Shown: piece by piece, positions 1 to 12,393 of the stretch
Numbering within the stretch: the stretch's first letter is position 1
Layout of the letters: each line of letters opens with the position of its first letter
Assembly: GCF_000150275.1 (NCBI RefSeq)
Contig: NW_002060947.1
Location: 5,495,229-5,559,228, forward strand
Source of the DNA: Trichoplax adhaerens
Taxonomy: Eukaryota > Placozoa > Uniplacotomia > Trichoplacea > Trichoplacidae
DNA length: 64,000 nucleotides
Direction of reading: 5' to 3'
Program-made: the position numbers and the translations under genes
Notes under the pieces: generated by a model
Databases searched by the model: none
What the model was told of the DNA's origin: nothing
What the model saw: the letters and a program-made list of their open reading frames with translations, nothing else

Positions 1-44
1 GACTCTGAACTCTTTGAATATTCCTGATTGTGAAAAACATCAAG

Positions 45-2676
45 TTAGTAATCACTACTTATATCACGTTGGACCCTTGTAGAAATTGTCTTCTGTAAGT
101 TATTAATTACTTTCTACCAAAATAGGGGTATAACGATGAAATAAGTAGTACACAACATACAGTCGTATCGAGTGGAGCCTGCTGGTAGCTGCTGTCACCG
201 TAGTACATATCCGTTGAGGAATTTTCTTCAGTTGTCAAAAACAATCGATTATTGCTTTCCTGTGGTAATGCATACGAGTATAGTACAAATTGTAAGAGCA
301 CTTCCGTTAAGGCAATACGTTTGTATATATTGCGACTGTACAAAGGAAGTCTAGTAATTTCTTACCTTGTGAAGTTCTTTCGCTAGTTCTTCAACAAGAC
401 TTACACGATTCTCCAGCAAAAATAAGCGATTTGATAAAGTTTGCTCCAGATCATTATATTTCGCTTTCAGCGCTACTAACTCACTTCTTATATCACTGGT
501 TGACTGCTGGATCTAGTTTCAATTACATGATGTTGAAACATTGCGCAGAGAAAGTTCCATTACTTAGCGCCTAAGATGAGAGTATCACCATTTAAATAAA
601 TAAATATCAAGCGAAAGAAAATACCGTACATGTTCGTTGCAGAGATATGCAAAACGATCTGCTAGTAGTTGCGAAATTATAGAATTCTCATTTTCACCAG
701 TTATCTCGTCAAATTTCAATGAATCGGTAATCGCCTTATCTTCTTCCGCTGTAACTTTTAATATTTCATCAGAATCATCGTTCTGTACGATTTCAATCTC
801 AGAAACAGGGGTAAAGTTAGCCTTTGGATCTACAACGAAATAATATCCTTAAAGTTTTTCTCGAAGTAGTCATAAGAATTTCAAATAAAATTAGTTTAAT
901 CAAGTTAGTATAAGAAAAATAGCATTTCTGAGAAGAAAACAATTAAAAAGTAAAAATCCTTAAGTTGATGTATAATAATGTCGCTAAAATGCATGCTAAA
1001 TTGATATTAATTATGACTTTGCTACCTTCAATTAAAACTCTTTCAATAAAGTGACTATTTCGATTTTGTCCATGAGTAACGAGTTCAGAATGTTCTCCAT
1101 CATCCACACATTGACGAATCACCTTAGGTTGAAGGGAAATGTTCACGACATCATCCAAAGCAATAGAATTATTGTTATAAGTTTGATGAAGCGGATTGTC
1201 TAATGGATATTCAGCATTAGCAGCTGTAATAATCTGACTACTGGACTCCTTTTGGGTCGATACAACATTGCCATCTTTACTTAAAGGCAAAGGAGCTGGT
1301 CTAATTTTAGCCTGACTTTCCAAGTGCGAATCACTCCGTTGTTTCAAAACAGGAACCCTGTAACCTTTTTCATTAACCTCTTTATCCACGATAGTTCCCT
1401 GAGGACGATCAAGCACTTTAGTTTGCCTGCTAACCAAATATACCAGATATAAACTTCGTCAAATAGAAGTTTTAATTTTAAAATTAAGTTTGTTATCCGT
1501 TTGCTTGCTAATAAATTCAAATTTTGCTGTAAACGGTTTTGGATACTAGCAAGATAAAACACAACCAAGGTTAGAATCAACTCACCTTTTGACGATCTTT
1601 TTTTGACATCTAGAAATTTCGATGAAATCACGTAAGATGAATAAAAAAATTCAATAATACATATTATCTTAGAAGCATAAGAATACCATAATATTAAACA
1701 GTCCTGTGGCAAGTTAAAGTTTGAAACTGTATTATCAAATTGGTCCTGTTATTCGTATCACATCAAATAGTTCGATATAAAACTTAACTTATCGAATGTA
1801 CACATGCAAAAATGATACGATCAATTTATTATTTCCTACACTACACCATATGGAGTACAGTACTATTAACATTCCATAGTTTTTTAGCATCGTATTAATC
1901 GGTAATATTTATATTTGTTTGCGACCATTAATAGGTAATTAAAACGATTAACTAACATTAAAGAGATAAAAGTATCTTTCACTCAATTAATAGCGCATAC
2001 TATCCCCAAATACCTGGTTAGTTCTTTGTTTTTATCAATACAGATTCTAGCCAAGTCGCATGTGAGAATAACTTTCCTTTCCGAAAATCCAACAGTAAAA
2101 AACTGATCGATACTTATGGTGGGCTTGTAATTGAAAATCTTACGTAAGACCTACATTAGGATTGCACGGAAAAGATGAAGCCAATGTAAATTGAATATGA
2201 TATTGTAATATGATAACGTAAAATTCGTATAAATGCATATTAGTTTATGAGGTAATTGATGTTATTTAAATAAGATATATTATAAAACGTAATTGTAAGT
2301 CTATGTTCCTTGAGCAAGCACGTTATAGTAGTAAGTAGTTACATGTAGCTAGAGAGTAACTTAAATTTACAATGTATCAATAAATTGTTCGTTTGTCACT
2401 TTCTCTTATTTTCAGTATTATTTAGTGGTTTAAAAATTATGTTTACGAATTAAAAAATTTCTACTATAATTAGAGATATCCATTAAGAGAAAAATTAAAT
2501 AGAACTATCAGCATTAAATCAAAATAACCTTAAAAGTTTCTTCAATAAAGCGTAAATCATTCTTGCTAAAAAATTCAAAACCATTATCAAGTAAATACTT
2601 CGATAGTTCCACAGAATACTCCGTTAGAAGAAAATGCAATAAAGGCAAGAAGGCCGTAGGTATCCCTTTCGCAATG
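45..2676 (-). CDS. CEP44: CEP44 (centrosomal protein 44), 5' exon missing
   Basis: Eight exons read on the minus strand: 2676-2529, 2150-2014, 1609-1586, 1429-1026 (or from 1426), 829-630, 512-366, 259-161 and 92-45. All junctions are GT-AG and in phase, giving about 400 codons to the TAA at 45-47, close to the roughly 390 aa of vertebrate CEP44. The first two exons encode the N-terminal CEP44 domain: a GIPTAFLPLLHF segment, then KNDLRFIEETFK and VLRKIFNYKP, which line up with the human GDP...LP, KNDLRFI and LLRDQFNYKP motifs. Exon 1429-1026 is polar and probably disordered. Exon 512-366 encodes a 49-residue heptad-like segment, matching the coiled coil that follows in the family. CEP44 is known to localise to the proximal centriole and act in centriole-to-centrosome conversion. 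The exon with the initiator Met should lie above 2676 and was not found. The 24-nt microexon 1609-1586 is accepted because both its phases fit. Confidence 0.82.
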
Positions 2677-3470
2677 CTGAAAAGCAATAAATATTCCACA
2701 AATGAACACGGGCTTACGAAATATGTTAGACGTATTTTCAGTTATGATATCTATATTTGCTCTTTTAGTTACAGGATAAGCGATTTCAAAAATTGCTAGT
2801 TATCCGTTTGTACATTGCTAGGTATTTATTTAGAGCTCCTGGCCTAAAATTGAAAGGCATTTAATCTTTTGTACCACTTGTATAGTCGTATTAGCATGAT
2901 TTCAGCAACAACAGGCCATTAAGGGTTGTTGTTTAATACAAAATTCTTCACATTTGACTACTCCTTGCCTATAGAATAACTAATTTTGCGTTACGGTATA
3001 TATCATAGTAGCGTATAACATTAGGACTGCAAGAGAAAATGTCCTACTTCTAAAGTATATCTTAATACTACAGTTCGGAATCTTGCACTCGAAATGCAAG
3101 ACATAAATATCCATTCTATTATGAAATTGGGCAATAAGCAGCTTTAGTTTAAGATAATGTTTTCAGTAGATACTAATGCATTTCATAGTATTTCAAAAAA
3201 AGAAATGCTAGCCAGCCCTACAATAGAAATTGGCATAAAAGTGCCTATTCTGTAGCTAGTATTTGTTACAATAAGTAATTCTGTGATGCAAAGTTTAGCG
3301 CCAAGCAGAAATGGCCATGCCGTAGTACTATGCAGTATTACGGTGCTAAACTAAAAGTACTCCTAGACTTTATGCAAACAGAAATTTCTTCCTGGTCATG
3401 TTCTAAGAAAATGAATATCTGCAGGAATATAGCCATTGTACGAGTGTAAAGCTAGGCTTTCTGCACGTTA

Positions 3471-4460
3471 GGATTATTAGGTTGCTAAGGTACTCAATTA
3501 GACGGCAAATTCGTAAAAGATCGACTTTAAACTTTTATGTATCGATGCTACTGTACGGAAAAAGTTATTCCATGTTGGGAGATGAAAATCTTTCAAGATA
3601 TCAATATCAACAAGTCATGACGCAACTAGGCCATTAGCAGGTTGGATTACTAAGTTGGTAAGATCGTCAATCGGATTACGAATCTGCGATCGATTGACTT
3701 TAACTTTTACGTATCGATGCTACTATAAGTAGAAAGTTGTTCCAAGTAAAGAGATGCAAAATTTTCTAAAACATCAACACTCATAATTATGCTGTAAATA
3801 TAGATATAAGTCATAGCACTACAGTACTAGGCTACTAGCACGTTTGGATTACTAGGATGGTCAGACACTCAGTCGGGTTGCAAATCTGCGATAGATTGAC
3901 TTTAACTATTACGTATCGATGCTACTGTAGGTAGAAAGTTGTTCCAAGAATATCTATCTATCTATTACATATACTAGTGCAAACTCCCGTCGCTTTGCTG
4001 ACGGTTTACGATAATGTGCTCATTTAACAGATAGTATTACCATTTGATAGACCTGTCAGATTACTAGGTTGCTACGATACTCAGTCGGATTGCAAATTTG
4101 CAATAGATCGACTTCAATTTTTATGTTCGATGCTAGTGTGCATAGACAGTTATTCCAAGTTGCCAGATGAAATGCTTCCATAATATCAACATCATTAAGT
4201 CATAATACAACTAGGCTACTAGGAGCACGTTCGGATTACTAGGTTGCTATGATACTCCGTTGGATTGCAAGTCTGTGATAGATTAACTTTTATGTATCGA
4301 TCTGTTGAAGGTCCAAAGTTGTTCAAAGTTGGGAGACGAACATCTTCCAAAACATCCACATCGATCAACCATGACGCAACTAGGCTATTAGCCTATTTTA
4401 ATTAAGGTTGATCAATTCCTAAGCTAGTCCAATTGGATTGGAATTGTGTGAAAAAATTTT
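3471..4460. repeat. degenerate tandem repeat, about 175-210 bp units
   Basis: Five diverged units are anchored by a word of the form GGATTACTAGGTTG at about 3471, 3644, 3846, 4058 and 4233, with a further decayed copy near 4393. Spacings are about 173, 202, 212 and 175 bases. Each anchor is followed by ACTCAGTCGGATTGCAA-like, GATCGACTTTAAC-like and ATCGATGCTACTGTA-like words. Units differ by substitutions and indels, so this is an old array. Confidence 0.75.
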
Positions 4461-5390
4461 TGACCTCGTCTGTTAGCATTGTAGCACACAAGGACATCGT
4501 CGTGGATCAGTACTACAAACCAATGTTTGGAAAATATCAACATAACCATTTGAAGGATAGGATAAATCCTGTAAGTTGCTAAAATACTCGTTTTGAATTG
4601 AATATTTTACACTGTGTATAGACTTTGTGCAGATCGATTGTAGGCAGACGGCTTCTTCCTGCTTCAAAGGCAGAAAAGATCGAAAGAGACTGTACTACTG
4701 TATACTGGCGTCCCTTGCAAGAGGACAATCAATATCACTTTTACAAGACGATCCTCATCATTTACCTAGCATAATCTATTCGGTCTTTAAATCCTGCTCG
4801 TTGGACCAACGACTGTAATATTCTAATGTTGTTTTTAATATCGCCTGTTTTTACTATTGCTGACTTCATTGGGGGCATAAAATCATTCTATTACCAAATT
4901 GAATTTCCTATACTGTATCTGTGTGAAGTGAGAAAGCGCTGCAATGGACTGATGAGTGAATGGGAAGTTTTGCTTTAGCTTGTTGGACACCACTCCTTCC
5001 TTGTAATTGCAGTTGTGTCTTTCAATCGATGAATGAGTTCTGCGACGTAATTGCAACTAATTCTCACCAATTCAATCTGGATTCAACAGCAGTCCTTGAT
5101 TTTCTATTTAAAATAACTACCATATGAAAGTTTCGCCAATGTCTTTAACTTGGAGCTGACGAATTTTCCTGCAATCTCCTTTGAAATAGGAATGAAATGA
5201 ACTCCGACAGCAGTAAAAGTACGATGCCTTGAACACCACCTAATCCTAAGACATCCAGTATGTACGACCACGTCTATCGATGAATCGTCTCTTCAGACCT
5301 CATTTGGCGCCAGACTTTTTGAAATACAGTACACGCTTTACAGTGTACAATGTATAGTACTGTGATGACGCAGAATAGTACTGTGCAATA

Positions 5391-6000
5391 CATCGACTGA
5401 TACCCAAAATTTGTCCAATTTGCTCATAATATTGTGTTAAACTTTTAGGATAATTTCAATTAAAAAGATGTTATTTTCGTATCAGATACCTTAGTAAAAG
5501 CATAAATTATAAAGTATAAATAAAATTGATTACTAATGTACATCGACTGATACCAAATTTGGTATTAATATTGTGTTTTAAGATAGTTTTAATCAAAAAA
5601 ATGTTATTTTCGTATCAGATACTTTAGTACAACTTTAAAAGTATAAAGTATAAAGTATAAATAAAATTGATTGCTATTGTACATCGACTGATACCAAATT
5701 TTGTCTAATTTGGTTATAATTGTATTTTCATATAATTTCAATCGTCGGCAATTCTTTATGAGCCACCTTATACTACAATGCTATTTTCGTATCAGATACT
5801 TTAGTAAAGGCATAAAGTATAAATAAAATAGATTGCTATTGTATATCGACTGATACCAAATTTGTCTATTTGGTCCTAAAATTGTGTTTCATATAATTTC
5901 AATCGCGGGAATCCTTTATGAGCCACCTTATACTACAATGTTATTTTCGTATCAAATATTTTAGTAAAAGTATAAAATATAAATTTAAAATTTATTGCTA
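5391..6000. repeat. degenerate tandem repeat, about 141-162 bp units
   Basis: Four units begin with CATCGACTGATACC-like words at about 5391, 5541, 5682 and 5844. Each contains TATTTTCGTATCAGATAC followed by TTAGTA and AAGTATAAATAAAAT. The last two units share an extra GAGCCACCTTATACTACAAT segment, so a length variant arose within the array. Confidence 0.75.
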
Positions 6001-6652
6001 TCTATACAACCATTTCTATACTTACAGTTAACTTAAAGATTAGTAAATGTGTCCGTAAAGTCGATTTATCATAATAAACGTTCTAAAATACTCAAAAATT
6101 TTGAAAAATAAATTTTGTCTTTACATTTAATATTTTATTACGGATATGACATAAAATGTACAGAAATTCTATCCATACATTTAGAATAACCTGTTGATAT
6201 GCCAGATATCGTTATAAACTACAGTGTATTCACACGTTAGTATTAGTTACATTTTTCCTAGTTAAAGTATCTAAAACGAAATTAAAGACGCAGTACAGTA
6301 CTGTACAATGTGATCCGTTTTCTTCGATATGTTTGAATAGTAAAAACTATAAATAAAACGGCCAAATAGACCAATCGTTTATAAACCTTCCTATACACAT
6401 AGGTTTTTTATTGTAGAAAGTCACCCACTACATATTAAAAACCATGCAATTGCGATCCATTTTGTACAAATTGATGCAAAATTTGCAATATCGAATGTAG
6501 AGGATCACTTTATGCAGTGTACTGTACAGTACTGTAGGCCATCCAGGAAGGATTGCTGCAATACCTTGTTCAAATGGGTCTATGGGTCTCATACAGGTCT
6601 CTGGTTCACAGTGCATTAGATTTACTATATCTTATAGATTGTTGCTGGGCTA

Positions 6653-6746
6653 AAGTCAAGCCGTTTTCAACTCGATTTTTCTCATGAAGATCATCGCATT
6701 ATTTCGCTTTGCACACACCTTAAATCTAGTTTAAACGGCTTGACTT
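6653..6746. repeat. short foldback with 19-20-bp inverted arms
   Basis: The left arm AAGTCAAGCCGTTTTCAACT at 6653 is matched by the reverse complement of the right arm ending at 6746, with about two mismatches. The loop is roughly 55 bases. No open reading frame or clear target-site duplication was seen. It could be a MITE-like foldback or a chance hairpin. Confidence 0.5.
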
Positions 6747-8445
6747 AAGTAGGATAATAATGTACTGTACAAAATTTAGTGAATCTAAAAAGCACTGGAA
6801 ACAAGGTATTGTAGTAATTGTAATCTTTCCTATTTCGGAGTAAGACATTTTCATAGACCTTTACTGAGTACTGTCTTACGTCTTTAAACTAAGAACTTCT
6901 TAAAGGAGACAACCCTACGCTTTGGAGTCTTTCTCGCTTAGTAATTCCATAATTCCCTACTTCAAATCTTCATTTTACAATTTACGTTACTGTGCTCTAA
7001 TAGAAAGTAGGACGAACTTCCTTTACAGTTTGTTTAACGTCGTTTGTCAATTAAAATTTTTTTGCGCACTCGCCTGACCAAGGATACTGTAGTGGATACT
7101 TCCTCACCTAAATAATACATTTGCCAATAAGCAATATTAGATCTACGGCAGGAAATTATAGCCTTATTTAATCCATAATCTTCTTACTGTACTGTATACT
7201 GTAAATATAGCTATGACCTATCTACAATTGCTACGGTAGAAAGTACAAACAAACGTAGTCTATGGCCTGTAGTGTGCAATAGCCATATTGGCATAACCAT
7301 AAACAAGTAAGTTCAGATGGAATATCCATCGGACTTTACTTTAATGGGTACGTTGAGTCAAATAGAAAGCCGCCACAGGCGCTTTTGTAAATATTACAGT
7401 ACATAAGATAATTTAAATAGTAAGCACAATTTTTTTTACAGACTTTCAGTGGAAAAGCGAGGTAATAGTAACATGATGATAGATTTACAATATTGTAAAG
7501 TTGAAATTTATAATCATCGGCAAGCCAAGTTTACAATAGTGAGCCTATATCGTGATATCGCGTACAGGAAGTATTTTAATTTTAGTTCATACAATACATT
7601 TGTCCATTATATCAGTACAGTTAACAAACAGCATTGATCAAGATTATCACCCTTGCAATTAAGCCATAGATTCATAAATATGGTATAATACAATATCAAA
7701 TAAATAATAGTATCATTGCAAAGGCAGAATTTCTAACAATTAATTAAGATATAGGATAAAGTAAATTATAAGAGGCCATGACAAGATAAAATAGCATTAT
7801 GTCGATAAAGATCTGTTAAAGGTCTTCTTGCACTACTATACATATCTTCACTTAAATAATTGTTTCTTAATTCAGGAATTCAGCAAACAATATCAAACGG
7901 CTTTAATCCTATAATAGGATTACTGTAATAAATGCAACTAGTAGGAGCATGCTAAATAACTATCTTCATGATGTTGATGTAAATCATTAGTGAAGGTGTA
8001 GATGAATGAATAGAAAACAGAGATAACAACAGCATTTGTCAATTTTCATATTTAGCAATAAGACAGATACTAAAATGAGTATAACTGGAACATCGGTATC
8101 ACTTCTTACTCTCTTAAATCTATATTATTAACTTATTCCAATACTTAATACAATAGGTATAAATCAATTATTATACCAAAACATTGTATATGTATAAGAC
8201 ATTAGCACCAATTGTCAAAAATGTAACAGAATTATCGCAGATCAACATTACTACCAACTAATGACGCTAGAACTGAATATCATTTATGATGTCCAAACAA
8301 GAGAATAGGCATATGAAATTGTGCATTTCGGTATATTACATAGGTAGAACTATACAATTATTCCTTAAAGTCCATTTCAAGGCAGCATTTAACACAAATC
8401 ATGAACACCAAAATAGTTGGATTCATACCATATTAGTTAACATCA

Positions 8446-11400
8446 CTAAAATGTTAAAGCTTTGGCAATTTTCTTGCCTAAATATTGGCCAGTTCCAATG
8501 CACTGTGAACAAACTTCAAGCGCTGCCTTGAAACATTCAGACGCCTTTAATCGATCACCAGACTGTTTGTATAACCGGCCTAAATCGTAATAGTTTCTAG
8601 CAATGGTAACATGATATAATCCAAAGAGTCTCTTTCTAGTTTTTGCTGACTTTTGATAATATTGGATAGCATCATCGTACTTATTTTGAGCTTTAAAAAA
8701 TAAAGCCAAGTTATCATATACAATTGTTGTATCGAGACTACATTGACCACGGATTTTCAATATAATTTCTAACGACTTTTCTAGATATTGACGAGCTTGC
8801 TGAAAATTGAGTTGGCAAATACTAACGTAGCCAAGATTAGTATTACCCATAGATGCTTCTAGGCTGTCTTCACCAACTAAACGAATTTTGATATCCAGCG
8901 ATTTATTTAAATGATCAATTGCGTCATCAAATTTTCGCTGACAACAAAATATCATTCCAAGGCCACTATAGCTAGCGGCAGTCTTTAAGCTGTTTTCACC
9001 ACAATTCGTTTTATAAATATTTAATGCCGCTTGATAATGATTTACAGCTTGATTGTATTTACCTTGCATACCATTAATATTTCCAAGACAACCGCAAATC
9101 TCAGCATATTCCTCAGTTTGCCGTTGATTTAATTTATTAGTAATGGCTTTTGCTCGTTTAAAATAGGACGTGGCAATTTTATGCTTACCCAACGCGCAGT
9201 AAGTATTACCAATGTAACAGTAACTTTTAACAACGGCAAGACTTCCTTCTTTACATGTTACAATTTGATTCTGTAATGCATTCCAGTGATTGTCTAGCGC
9301 TTCATCATATCGACCTTGGCATCTTAATATCATGCCAATATTATTATAACAATCAGCCACCAATTGACTTCGTAAACCAAATAATTTTATACTAATATCT
9401 AAAGCATCATCGTAATGCTTTAATGCATTTTCGTATTTACCATATTGTTTTAAAATAGCGGCAATGCTATTATGAGTGATAGCAGTCCATAAGCTAACTT
9501 TTTTCAATCGTAACTGAAATATTTTTAATGCTTTCTTATGCATTTTTAATGCACTATAGTAATCGTACATTTCACTATAAAGACAACCCAAGTTATGGCA
9601 ACACACAGCATAATCGATTGTATCTTCTCCTGAATGCTTCATAACTATTTGTGTGGCCAGATCACAATAGTTAGCTGCCTCAGAAAATTGTTTAGCAGCA
9701 AAGTGGACCAACGATAGACGATTATAAACAGCTGCGAGGTCAACATAGTGCTCATCATCTAACTGCTTCAATATACCCAAAGATGTTTTTAAGTAATCTT
9801 CAGCGTCGTTATATTTACCAAGTGCATAACATGCTAATCCAATATAGCCTTTATATGAAGCAATATCTAGACTATGTCCACCATAATAAGAAACGTACAC
9901 ATCTAAGGACTTCTTAAAGAAAGAGTTGGCTTTATTGAAGCTACCATTTAAGAAGTAAATTTTACCCAATTTACAATACAATGATGCGGTAATATTCGCT
10001 TGATGCTTGCTATCGCGTACGAATAATAAAGCTGTTTCAATATGACTAGCAATGATTTTCCAACGTTTCCAACATAATGCATCAAAGTAGTCAAGATCCA
10101 TTTGTTGATTGAAAAATTTTAAGACACTATTATCGAGAACATCCTTGGATCGAAACAAATGTTGAAGTGTTTGCTTGATAACATTAGGCATGGTATAATC
10201 ACCATTGATTTCCATCAAAATAGCATAATTGAGTAATATTTGAATTGGCTTATGTAATAACTCGGGAGAATCGGATTTATAATTGACATAGTCTTCTAAC
10301 AGACTTGCGCTTAACAATTCTGATGAGCTATACATCATAAATTGCAATATAGGATTGATTAAAAACTGATGATCGGTGATCTTAGTCAGCATCATATTAC
10401 ATAAAGTTGCTATGTAAGGATTAAATTGATCATGTATCTGCGCATTATCTTGAGTAGCATTATTAGTATGACTGTTATGATTGTGTTGTTGATGATTACT
10501 ATACAAGATATCGACTGTAATTTTGCAAGATTCTCTTTCATATATTTCAATAAACTCTTTTAACGATAGTTGATTGACTGTCAGATAAGCTATAGTCATA
10601 CGGATTGCAAGGGGTAAGTCTGTAGTTAAATCAGCAATTTTATTGGCTGAAATAGAATCGTTTTGGCCGGATAATTGTGTGATACATTGGAGCGACATAT
10701 CCCTATCAAATGAAGGTATAATCATCGCGTTTGGCCAACGCACATTAGGAGTAGTAATAATGATGTTACCCTGGCCTTTAGTCGGTAGATATGGATTAAG
10801 GAGAACATGATCAGAGGCATTATCATAAATTAGCAAATATTTAAAGTGGAAATTTAATATGTCAAATGTAGCCAAGATAATTTTTTTCATAACCTGTAAA
10901 TTAGTATGATACTGATCTCGATTAATGTTAATGATTGTATCAATTAAGATATTATCGTATGTGCTAGAAGCTTGTTGATATATTTCTAGTAATCGTTGCA
11001 ATCGCATCATTTCTCGTGTGTGGGTATAGCCATGACATAGAGCACATTCATATAGATCATAGGCTAACTTGAGGATGCCATTTTGAACAGCAATCTCAGT
11101 TTCAGCATTGAACCAATAAATAAGTTGGTATTGCTTTTGATATTGCCTAGCATAATTTAAGGCAATACAGGATTTACCACAGCCACTGATACCTTTCAAA
11201 GCTACTAGATTGATTTTGTCTAATTTCCATATATTGGAAGAAAAACGATCGGTTATATCTTGTAATAACGAATGGCGATTTATTAAATCATTGGGTTGAT
11301 TGGATGGTAGAGCGATGATAGTAGCTATTGGAAAAGTGATGGTGTGCAACAAAGGTAATTGATCAGTTACGCTGCATGATGATTTGATGGTAGGATGATC

Positions 11401-12393
11401 GACAGTATTAAAATCTGATAAGTTATGATGTAAAAATGTTTGCATATCCAGATTACCTTGATGGAAATAATCAGAGATCCGGGTGGAATAGAATTGTTGA
11501 TGATGACATAATACATGTTTGATACTATCTTTAATTCGTTCAGACATGTTCTCAACAGTTATAATAGAGCGGCATTCTTCTAGCCATTTTTGCAATATAA
11601 TATCGAAACATCTTGAATGAGTAGCTTTTTGAATATAGGCTAAAAAGATGTCACGAAAGCCTAAATAATCTTGGCAACAATATGCTTGAATGGATTCATA
11701 ACCAAAGTAAGCAATTTCTCTCATTGGATTAGTACAATGATTGGAGCGTATCAATGTTGCAAGCATATCTAAAGCAATATAGCAATTTTTAAATTGGGTA
11801 TTACCAGGATGAGATAAAATTTTCAAGTATTCAATGAGAAAGAATGAATCATTGTTTAATAAGAGTAAATCTTGATATTTATGATAGCTACGGCATAAAT
11901 GGATAATAAAATCATTATGAACGTATGATTGGTCCGTCAGTAAATCCTTCATTAAGATCAATTCCATCATGATGCAGTAATAAGGTATGACTGGAGAAAG
12001 ATGGCGTATTGATTTACAAATGTGTCGATTACAATTAGCAATAGCTTGTTGTAATAGTAGGACGATATCATGGCATTGGTACCAATCTAATTGATTATGA
12101 TGTAAGAGATTATCGAGTATAATGAGACGACTACGATGTAATGTTGGATAGACCCACCAATGGGATAATGCGATGCCATTCTTGATTGATGTTACCAACA
12201 TGTTGAGTAAAGTTTTGACGATACTAAGTGGACGATCGACATACACTAAACGTAGATCCCATAGTTGATGTAATAATTGAGTATGTTGTTGATGAAATTG
12301 TTGAAATGAGGATGATGGATTTTGATGGTAGAATTGGACATGATGATTGATTTGTTGCAAAATTTGAGCAACATTTTCATCCTGATTGGCCAT
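8446..12393 (-). CDS. STAND NTPase: NB-ARC core with 12 C-terminal TPRs
   Basis: Single open frame of 1315 codons without introns, starting at the ATG read from 12393. Residues 1 to about 360 are helical and unassigned, with no recognisable death, CARD or TIR domain. The ATPase core follows: a Walker A motif GISGCGKS at 401-408, an IYWFNAETE strand at 425-433, Walker B LLIYDNA at 520-526, a sensor-like NIIITTPN at 543-550 where plant and APAF1 relatives usually have a Thr/Ser-Arg, and a DLPLA version of the GLPLA motif at 592-596. From about 797 to 1305 there are twelve 42-44-residue TPRs of kinesin-light-chain style (YNNIGMILRCQGRYDEAL type). Proteins of this layout act as nucleotide-switched sensors or scaffolds; the ligand is unknown. 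Function as an immune or death receptor would be inference. Lack of introns is odd beside its neighbours. Confidence 0.85.
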   Translation of the reverse strand: MANQDENVAQILQQINHHVQFYHQNPSSSFQQFHQQHTQLLHQLWDLRLVYVDRPLSIVKTLLNMLVTSIKNGIALSHWWVYPTLHRSRLIILDNLLHHNQLDWYQCHDIVLLLQQAIANCNRHICKSIRHLSPVIPYYCIMMELILMKDLLTDQSYVHNDFIIHLCRSYHKYQDLLLLNNDSFFLIEYLKILSHPGNTQFKNCYIALDMLATLIRSNHCTNPMREIAYFGYESIQAYCCQDYLGFRDIFLAYIQKATHSRCFDIILQKWLEECRSIITVENMSERIKDSIKHVLCHHQQFYSTRISDYFHQGNLDMQTFLHHNLSDFNTVDHPTIKSSCSVTDQLPLLHTITFPIATIIALPSNQPNDLINRHSLLQDITDRFSSNIWKLDKINLVALKGISGCGKSCIALNYARQYQKQYQLIYWFNAETEIAVQNGILKLAYDLYECALCHGYTHTREMMRLQRLLEIYQQASSTYDNILIDTIININRDQYHTNLQVMKKIILATFDILNFHFKYLLIYDNASDHVLLNPYLPTKGQGNIIITTPNVRWPNAMIIPSFDRDMSLQCITQLSGQNDSISANKIADLTTDLPLAIRMTIAYLTVNQLSLKEFIEIYERESCKITVDILYSNHQQHNHNSHTNNATQDNAQIHDQFNPYIATLCNMMLTKITDHQFLINPILQFMMYSSSELLSASLLEDYVNYKSDSPELLHKPIQILLNYAILMEINGDYTMPNVIKQTLQHLFRSKDVLDNSVLKFFNQQMDLDYFDALCWKRWKIIASHIETALLFVRDSKHQANITASLYCKLGKIYFLNGSFNKANSFFKKSLDVYVSYYGGHSLDIASYKGYIGLACYALGKYNDAEDYLKTSLGILKQLDDEHYVDLAAVYNRLSLVHFAAKQFSEAANYCDLATQIVMKHSGEDTIDYAVCCHNLGCLYSEMYDYYSALKMHKKALKIFQLRLKKVSLWTAITHNSIAAILKQYGKYENALKHYDDALDISIKLFGLRSQLVADCYNNIGMILRCQGRYDEALDNHWNALQNQIVTCKEGSLAVVKSYCYIGNTYCALGKHKIATSYFKRAKAITNKLNQRQTEEYAEICGCLGNINGMQGKYNQAVNHYQAALNIYKTNCGENSLKTAASYSGLGMIFCCQRKFDDAIDHLNKSLDIKIRLVGEDSLEASMGNTNLGYVSICQLNFQQARQYLEKSLEIILKIRGQCSLDTTIVYDNLALFFKAQNKYDDAIQYYQKSAKTRKRLFGLYHVTIARNYYDLGRLYKQSGDRLKASECFKAALEVCSQCIGTGQYLGKKIAKALTF

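Larger units (their letters stand above)
2677..8445. other. gene-poor interval with degenerate repeats
   Basis: No coding region was supported here apart from the unlocated first exon of CEP44. Open frames are short and lack splice sites or recognisable domains. The interval holds a degenerate tandem field at about 3470-4460, another at about 5390-6000, a foldback at 6653-6746 and scattered GTAC/CAGTAC words. The part from 6750 to 8445 shows nothing further and contains the 3' flank of the NB-ARC/TPR gene. Confidence 0.6.

Noticed and set aside
4473-4667. Minus frame with LQDLSYPSNGYVDIF, considered as CEP44 exon 1
   Set aside because: It resembles the family's YP-VD pattern, but the DNA belongs to the degenerate tandem field and the donor phase does not fit the next exon.
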